Translations under genes and position numbers: made by a program
Part shown: in pieces, positions 52,352 to 58,113 of the stretch
Position numbering within the stretch: position 1 is the first letter of the stretch
Layout: every line of letters begins with the position of its first letter
DNA from: Megasphaera cerevisiae DSM 20462
GTDB lineage: Bacteria; Bacillota; Negativicutes; Veillonellales; Megasphaeraceae
Reading direction: 5' to 3'
Assembly (NCBI RefSeq): GCF_001045675.1
Contig: NZ_LEKT01000016.1
Span: forward strand, 1 to 58,113
DNA length: 58,113 nt
Notes under the pieces: generated by a model
Seen by the model: only the letters and a program-made list of their open reading frames with translations
Told to the model about the DNA's origin: nothing
Database searches by the model: none

Positions 52352-55300
52352 CTAATTTTTCAGTTTTAAAAATCCCAACTTGAATGCCTGTGGGACCTGG
52401 AATCGTCTTAGTTTTTCATCGTCAAAAATAACGTTAACATACCCATCATCAATAGATTTTACAATCCCTTCTCCAAAAATCTTATGCATAATAACCATAC
52501 CGATGGCAATATGATTCGAAATATTACCTACTTGTTTTGAATCAATATGGGTTGGCATTATTTTTTCACCTGTTTTCTTATCTTTTCTTTCATCGGGAAC
52601 TATTGTCTTCATTATGCCATTGCCTAGGTTGGAAGTAGTTTTTGTAGCAAATTGTGTGTTTTCAGTGCTTATTTGTGTCAACTTTGTCTGTTGTCTATGT
52701 AAACTATTATTAACACCATTAAATGAAGTGTCATGAGAATTCCCCGTTATGCTGGCCACAACAGGATTTACGCCAATAATATGCTTTTGTACATTAATCG
52801 GCAAATCTACCGGTTCATCCACATCGTCATCCCACGATTTTCTGATTTCGCGAGCTTTACGCACAACCCGTTCATATAAGTCACTAGTCTCCTCCTTAGC
52901 ATCATTTTCAGCTATTTCTGGATAAATATCATATTCTCCAAGTTGGCGATACACATCTTTCATTGTATCTTCCTTATCTCTATAAAATAATCCACCTGGA
53001 ATGCGGATAAAACGCCATCCCAAACGTTCTAAGATACATTGACGTTCCATATCCTGCTGTATTTTTACTTCTCCCGAATGAAATCGTTCTCCATCACACT
53101 CAATAGCGATTTTTCGATTTTGATAAATCACGACGATGTCAAGGCGATACGACCCAACTTCATATTGCTGAACTATATGATACCCTGTCGCTGTTAGAAA
53201 TTGAGCAACTTCTACCTCAAACGGAGATTCCGATTTACGTTCAATATCTAACACCTGTTGACGATGTGTTTTATAATTTTGTGCATATTCCAATAATCCA
53301 TATTTAAGATCGTCCTTCTGTAAAGCTGTATAATCTAATGAATTGACTACCCAAATTTGATCTTTTGCACGACTAACAGCTACATTATATCTTTCAGCAA
53401 TATTTGCAACTCTTACCAATTTTGCAGAATCATTATCATCAACCATGCTCAAGAAAATGATATCTCGTTCATCACCTTGAAAAGAAGCCGCATTCCCTGA
53501 AATTAATTCTCGATCTTTAATGGCTGAATAATCACCCACTTTATTAAGGATTAAGCTACTTATGATTTTAGCCTGATCTTCACCCACCATAGAAATTACG
53601 CCAAAGGTTTTATTCCTATATTCCTCTTGTCCCCAACAAGCCATAATCAAGGCTACAATCGTTTCCGCTTCTACTGTATTTGTTTTCTTTCTGCCGTTTC
53701 TAAAACCATCTACACGATAATTAATTACCGGTGGCAAAAGTTTAGATGAGGTAGAATCACGAAGTGGTAAAATTTGATTATTATAAAATTTTTCATTACT
53801 GTAGCCTATAATTTCCGGTACACATCTAAAGTGCTCGCGTAACATAAGCGGTTGGAAAGACAGACCTACAATTTCATAAAAAGATGTTGTCCCATTAAAT
53901 AACATCCAATTATTCATATAGCTGGCAAGAAATTTCTTCAATATGTCATCTGTTTTACTCTGATCCACGCCTACCATCATGGGACTTACCTGTTTATCAT
54001 CACCGACCACAATAATTTTATCCGCAAGAAAAGTAATCGCCAATGCTTCCAAAGAAGACTGACTCGCTTCATCAACGATAGCAATATCAAAGTGGTTTTC
54101 TACCGGATCAAAAGTTTCCAATGCCTTCTTCACAGGTATAATCCATGCAGGAACAGCTTTCTGTCCCTGTAACATACATTTACGTGCCTGACGTCGTATT
54201 TCAGGTACACGTTTGCCAGTCCCCTTACCAATTTTTTTATTCAATGCTGTCCAAGCAGCTAAGTTATTTTGAATTTCCTTTTTTCCAGCTAGATGTTCTT
54301 TCAAATGCAACCAAGCTAGATTATTCGCTAAATCTGCAGTTTTTTTACGTAAATCAACACTATACACTGCTACCTTTTTCTGTCTTTCTTCCAACGATTC
54401 AGAAAAAACATCATAAAAAATCATATTAAATTGTCTTACTTTCCAGGCCTTCGTCAAATCACAAGGAATTTTTGTGGAATTATTAAGCCCTTCTCTATTT
54501 TCAATCTCGCCAGCCCACTCCGGAGCATTTAATGCTAGCTTCAGTAATAGGCGACATCTGTTGCGGTATATAGGATATTTATCATACAGCTGCACATATG
54601 TGCCATAACTTTTCATATATGCGACTCCATCATGATTCAATAAAGCTTGTAGCAGCTTGTTACAATTTAAAGACTGTTTTAATTTAGCATTTTTAAAATT
54701 ATCTTCTGCTTTGCAAATTTCATCATAAATTTGTTTTTTTGCATTATAAATAAGCGCAATATGGATATAATTTTTGACATTATGCGTTATGTAACTAATA
54801 TATTCTTTTATGTTTTTAATATATTCCGTTCTCGGTTTTAATAATGACTTATTAAAACCTGATCTCAATAATCCCTCGGCATAGGCTTTATACCATTTAT
54901 CTTCCCATTGCAGTGCCTGTTTTATTTTGTCTGATACAGATCTAATATAAATAACTATATTTTCTTTTATATGATTTATATCAGAAATACTGGAATGATT
55001 AAATAAATCATTCCATATATTTTTTAGGTTATCATAGGCTTCATCGCGATTAATTTTTTTCAAAATTAAAGTGGCTTCCTCAACGGTACGCAACTCATGA
55101 TTGTTAATTTGAATTCCATTTAAAACCTTACTAACGTTACCATGTGTAAGCTTAAAAAACAAGCCAATTCCACCATTTTTCAACTGATTAATGATAACTG
55201 AAATATTCTTTTTAAGTTCAGATTGCTGCAAATTGTCATCTATCGATATAGACATTCCTGCTAAATCTGCTTGATACTGACTATCAGCATTTGAAAATAT

Positions 55301-57298
55301 TTCAACTCGTTCTATTAATTTTTCCCAACGTGCCCTATAACCTTGCCCAAGAATTGTATCCTGAATAATAGAAAACTGCCAATCATCCAATATGGGAACG
55401 GTATCCAAAATTTTCTGAAGCTTCTTTAGTTCATCGCTGTTGGGGGCTTTAAATAAAACTTTATTCTTGTAGATAAGCTGATTAGTCTCAAAATCTTCAC
55501 GATATTCCGAAAAGTCAAAATTCTTAATACCTGCTATCTGTTCATTATAGGTATCTATATCATGTAAAAGTTCCTGAAATTTTTCCGGTGAAATGAGAGA
55601 GTCATAAAATGGTAAATCCAATGCCAATTCCTTGCACTCTGCCTGGCTTAAAATCTGATTGCTTTTATACAAATCATCAAATTCTTCAATAGTTAGTGGT
55701 AAATCCGGACCTTTACTAACTTTTCCAGGAATATATTTTTGCAAATCACTATTTTTAGCCAAAAAATCTGCTATATCTAAAACCGAATAACTTTTCCCAT
55801 CATATACAATATCCTTTGCTTCTTTATGTCGTATCTCGAATATAGTTTTACGTTCTCTATTGAGATGACCAATAATTTCTTGTCTGTTTTTTCTACATTC
55901 TTCAATCTTTCGTTTTAAATCCTTCACATTGAGTACATGGACTTTACCCATTATTGAGTTTACAGAGTTTTCCATTTCACCTTGATTATCATCAAAAACA
56001 GGTACACAAAGAGGCTTGATTTCGTCGTCTAATTTATCCTTCAATACCGTTAATGCTTTGACTTTTTCACTCGTAACCAAGATTGTTTTCCCTTGTGCCA
56101 GAAAGTGACCAATAAGATTTGCAATCGTATGAGTTTTACCGGTGCCAGGAGGCCCTTGTACTTCAACTGCCGCATTTGTCTCAATTTCCTGTGCAATACG
56201 CAGCTGTTCCTTGTTAGCCGGTTTAGTCATATAAATATCTGGATCTTCGCCACTTACTGCAGCCAATCTTTTTTCAATGGATTCATCATATGTTGTAAGA
56301 GTAGTAAGTTTATCATCATTATTATTCTGATTTTTGGGGTTCAAAATATCAATTAGATATTGCGGTATATCCCTACCATCCGATAATGCATCTTGAATTT
56401 TATTGATGAAATCTGTTATTCCGGATTTACGCGTCCGAACAATGAACAAAGGCGAATATGATATTGTAAATTGTTGCGTAATTATCTGTTTATTATCATC
56501 CACATACTCTCCTGAATGGGTTAATAGGTTAATCACACTCTTTAAAAAAATTTCTACTTCAGATTTATCATAAATAGCAAAATCTTCGTCTTTTACTTTT
56601 GTGTCTATTTCGCCAATATTATTAAAATCAGTATCTGTAATTGCACTTAAGCAAGTTGAATCAAATTTCAAATCTTCCACAGTATCATATATTGTTATAA
56701 TATTTTTTACAATATCTTCATCGTCAATACGTAATCGTTTGGTAAACAAAGGATGATTCACTGAAGATCCATATTTTCTGTTATCTTTAAATAAACCAAA
56801 TGTAAATAACAACTCACTATCTTCAGAATCTCTACGAAAATCATTATTGATTTGATAAATTTTTTTGAATATTCGATCTATCTTCATCAAATGATTTTGT
56901 TCTGTTGCCCAAATTTCTCGCTGTTTTACCCAATGATTAAATATTTGCACACGTTCCAGAGAATCTTCGAAATTTTCATTGGTATTTTCATCAACGTCTT
57001 TATGTTCAACCTTATTGGCATAACGTTCCCACCCAGAAACTAGCCAATTTTTCACAGAATCAGGTGGTTGTGGGCTACTGGTGAATTGCGGTTTGCGAAC
57101 AGATAAGACTCTTCCCCTATCATCATTCATAAAATATTTAATATACCTATGTTCAGCATCCAGTTCAATAATATCCGATAACAAGAGGTGTTCCGGATAC
57201 TCTGTATATTTTGATACTACTTTTTCTCTATCAACACATATCGCCTGTATTGCTTGAAACAAAAGACTGACTAATTCTCTATCATCCACTCTTTTCAC
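52352..57298 (-). CDS. UPF1/COG1112-like SF1 helicase with Vsr/MTES_1575-type nuclease and Tudor-like end
   Basis: 1648 residues, GTG start with GGGAGG 8 bases upstream. Residues 1-360 are a large unassigned N-terminal region. Walker A is QGPPGTGKTHT (381-391). A long helical insertion fills about 450-1050. Walker B is IAIVDEASQSS (about 1071-1081); QGDERDIIFLSMV and YNVAVSRAKDQIWV are motifs V/VI. At about 1370-1450 lies a Vsr-like nuclease (LDIVVIYQNRKIAIECDGER, LGWRFIRIPG). The last 55 residues (IGMVIMHKIFGEGIVKSIDD) resemble the UvrD/PcrA Tudor domain. Single large helicase-nuclease proteins of this kind (Hhe, Mokosh-like) act in phage defence. Intact. Confidence 0.85.
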   Translation of the reverse strand: MKRVDDRELVSLLFQAIQAICVDREKVVSKYTEYPEHLLLSDIIELDAEHRYIKYFMNDDRGRVLSVRKPQFTSSPQPPDSVKNWLVSGWERYANKVEHKDVDENTNENFEDSLERVQIFNHWVKQREIWATEQNHLMKIDRIFKKIYQINNDFRRDSEDSELLFTFGLFKDNRKYGSSVNHPLFTKRLRIDDEDIVKNIITIYDTVEDLKFDSTCLSAITDTDFNNIGEIDTKVKDEDFAIYDKSEVEIFLKSVINLLTHSGEYVDDNKQIITQQFTISYSPLFIVRTRKSGITDFINKIQDALSDGRDIPQYLIDILNPKNQNNNDDKLTTLTTYDESIEKRLAAVSGEDPDIYMTKPANKEQLRIAQEIETNAAVEVQGPPGTGKTHTIANLIGHFLAQGKTILVTSEKVKALTVLKDKLDDEIKPLCVPVFDDNQGEMENSVNSIMGKVHVLNVKDLKRKIEECRKNRQEIIGHLNRERKTIFEIRHKEAKDIVYDGKSYSVLDIADFLAKNSDLQKYIPGKVSKGPDLPLTIEEFDDLYKSNQILSQAECKELALDLPFYDSLISPEKFQELLHDIDTYNEQIAGIKNFDFSEYREDFETNQLIYKNKVLFKAPNSDELKKLQKILDTVPILDDWQFSIIQDTILGQGYRARWEKLIERVEIFSNADSQYQADLAGMSISIDDNLQQSELKKNISVIINQLKNGGIGLFFKLTHGNVSKVLNGIQINNHELRTVEEATLILKKINRDEAYDNLKNIWNDLFNHSSISDINHIKENIVIYIRSVSDKIKQALQWEDKWYKAYAEGLLRSGFNKSLLKPRTEYIKNIKEYISYITHNVKNYIHIALIYNAKKQIYDEICKAEDNFKNAKLKQSLNCNKLLQALLNHDGVAYMKSYGTYVQLYDKYPIYRNRCRLLLKLALNAPEWAGEIENREGLNNSTKIPCDLTKAWKVRQFNMIFYDVFSESLEERQKKVAVYSVDLRKKTADLANNLAWLHLKEHLAGKKEIQNNLAAWTALNKKIGKGTGKRVPEIRRQARKCMLQGQKAVPAWIIPVKKALETFDPVENHFDIAIVDEASQSSLEALAITFLADKIIVVGDDKQVSPMMVGVDQSKTDDILKKFLASYMNNWMLFNGTTSFYEIVGLSFQPLMLREHFRCVPEIIGYSNEKFYNNQILPLRDSTSSKLLPPVINYRVDGFRNGRKKTNTVEAETIVALIMACWGQEEYRNKTFGVISMVGEDQAKIISSLILNKVGDYSAIKDRELISGNAASFQGDERDIIFLSMVDDNDSAKLVRVANIAERYNVAVSRAKDQIWVVNSLDYTALQKDDLKYGLLEYAQNYKTHRQQVLDIERKSESPFEVEVAQFLTATGYHIVQQYEVGSYRLDIVVIYQNRKIAIECDGERFHSGEVKIQQDMERQCILERLGWRFIRIPGGLFYRDKEDTMKDVYRQLGEYDIYPEIAENDAKEETSDLYERVVRKAREIRKSWDDDVDEPVDLPINVQKHIIGVNPVVASITGNSHDTSFNGVNNSLHRQQTKLTQISTENTQFATKTTSNLGNGIMKTIVPDERKDKKTGEKIMPTHIDSKQVGNISNHIAIGMVIMHKIFGEGIVKSIDDGYVNVIFDDEKLRRFQVPQAFKLGFLKLKN

Positions 57299-57860
57299 TA
57301 GGAAAACCTCCCGGCTATATTACTCTATATTTTAATATCAAATATAAATAAGCCCTAATGTTACGTAGATATATGAAATTATTATTCAATACATACTCTT
57401 AAATTTTAGCTTTGTAATTCATTGTATACCAATTAAGCTTGTATGTATACAGTTTTTGGGTTAATGTATGTGTCAAGAAATTCTCGGTACATGTATTGAC
57501 CCAGATAATAACTAGCCTCATCGACTTCGCTTTTTTACAAAAATGCAGGCGTTGAAAAACGTTTTGCTAACTTTCCCATGGCACTGCTGGACGGACTCGC
57601 ATTGCAAATGCGTCCGTGATGAATCCCTACATGCGTTTGAAAGGGGATCTTTCGCATGACTCGTCTCATCGTTCCTCGAGCAATACTCGGTGTAACGCCG
57701 TTGCTAGCATCTCCGGAGACTTCGTAATACTTGCTTACGTAATAAATTCATCGTGGTGTGTTTCGGGAATCTGGGTTTCAATATGGGTACAATGCAACAC
57801 ACATCCTCTGTAGGGGCCCCATTTATGGCGCCCACAAGTCAACAAGGACCTGTGTACTGA
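57299..57860. other. intergenic DNA between the helicase and the IS200 element
   Basis: AT-rich promoter-proximal part (57299-57480), then about 380 more GC-rich, structured bases without a credible coding frame. No tnpB is present. The second part may belong to the IS200-type element or to a decayed relative. Confidence 0.45.
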
Positions 57861-57864
57861 AACG

Positions 57865-58113
57865 AATAATGATCCACCAGCTTAGCTGGTGGTTTTTCTT
57901 ATGCGGCCTATAAGGCCTAGTCTACCAGCGGCGCTTTACAGCGCATGTTCGGTCCGTCACTTGCATATCACTTCCGGTTACCCGTAAACGGGTCTTCAAA
58001 ATCTAATGTAAGCTGTTCGGACATTTCATCTTCTTTAAGTTGTTCTCGAATATAGGTGGTTATCTTCTTCTCGTTTTTTCCTACGGTATCTACGTAGTAT
58101 CCCCGACACCAAA
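57865..58113 (-). mobile_element. IS200/IS605-group element, right end and part of tnpA
   Basis: CCACCAGC-TTA-GCTGGTGG (57873-57891) followed by TTTTTCTT is the subterminal hairpin type that TnpA recognises at the element end; further small stems (GGCCTATAAGGCC, GCGCTTTACAGCGC) lie between it and tnpA. The rest of the element is beyond the window. Confidence 0.75.
57968..58113 (-). CDS. tnpA: IS200-type Y1 transposase TnpA, C-terminal 48 residues
   Basis: The minus-strand frame from the window edge reads WCRGYYVDTVGKNEKKITTY, then IREQLKEDEMSEQLTLDFED and PFTGNRK before TGA. This is the well-conserved end of IS200/IS605 TnpA; the catalytic Tyr is the one following GYYVDTVG by family layout, on helix D (Y of TYIREQ). 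The N-terminus with the HUH motif is outside the window. Whether the element is whole cannot be told. Confidence 0.88.
   Translation of the reverse strand, partial: WCRGYYVDTVGKNEKKITTYIREQLKEDEMSEQLTLDFEDPFTGNRK

Noticed and set aside
57476-57860. TnpB gene or omega RNA of an IS605-type element
   Set aside because: No RuvC or zinc-finger motifs in any frame, and I could not identify a guide-bearing scaffold; only tnpA and an end hairpin are supported.
1-58113. CRISPR array, tRNA or rRNA genes
   Set aside because: No regularly spaced repeats and no cloverleaf or rRNA-like stretches were seen in the intergenic regions.

Overview
The window looks like a chromosomal segment of an anaerobic member of the Firmicutes, most likely a Negativicutes (Veillonellaceae/Megasphaera-like) species. 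This is an inference from gene content, protein style, strong AGGAGG-type ribosome binding sites, consensus sigma-A promoters and moderate GC. No rRNA or tRNA gene is visible to anchor it.

Positions 1-42.1 kb are mostly ordinary chromosome. It opens with the tail of a DDE transposase converging on an orphan T-box riboswitch whose target gene is missing. Then come an EamA transporter, the complete potassium uptake operon kdpFABC with kdpDE (including a 29-residue KdpF), a DUF454 membrane protein, an SDR oxidoreductase, a secreted purple-acid-phosphatase-like enzyme, an old-yellow-enzyme oxidoreductase, the manganese exporter gene mntP behind a yybP-ykoY riboswitch, an RseC-like protein and bioY-bioD-bioA. 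These are followed by a glutaredoxin-like/NifX-like pair, an L,D-transpeptidase, an NCS2 permease, a lactate/malate dehydrogenase-like gene, a DUF47-PiT phosphate uptake pair with a Pho-box-like promoter and a D-cysteine-desulfhydrase-like enzyme. A sugar-acid operon (altronate/galactarate dehydratase family, frameshifted MFS transporter, DapA-like lyase) has a YefM-YoeB toxin-antitoxin pair sitting between it and its probable IclR regulator. After it come a gamma-glutamyltransferase, a diacylglycerol-kinase-like protein, a lone BY-kinase, a divergent LytTR/GHKL two-component pair and a molybdopterin oxidoreductase.

Positions 42.1-58.1 kb are an accessory, defence-like island rich in broken mobile elements. 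It holds a membrane-anchored dUTPase/dCTP-deaminase-fold protein that seems to lack catalytic residues, a radical-SAM gene stub, a DUF4143 ATPase, two degenerate IS256 copies, a PD-(D/E)XK-type protein whose end is cut by one of them, a Doc toxin with an unusual small upstream partner gene, an IS3 element with a nonsense mutation, an AbiEi/AbiEii module plus a second partial abiEi copy, a 1648-residue UPF1-like helicase with a Vsr/MTES_1575-type nuclease and Tudor-like C-terminus, and an IS200-type transposase cut by the window end.

The regulatory DNA is unusually readable. Operator-like palindromes or direct repeats overlap or flank promoters at kdp, the NifX-like gene, pit, uxaA, yefM, the 68-residue membrane protein, doc and abiE.
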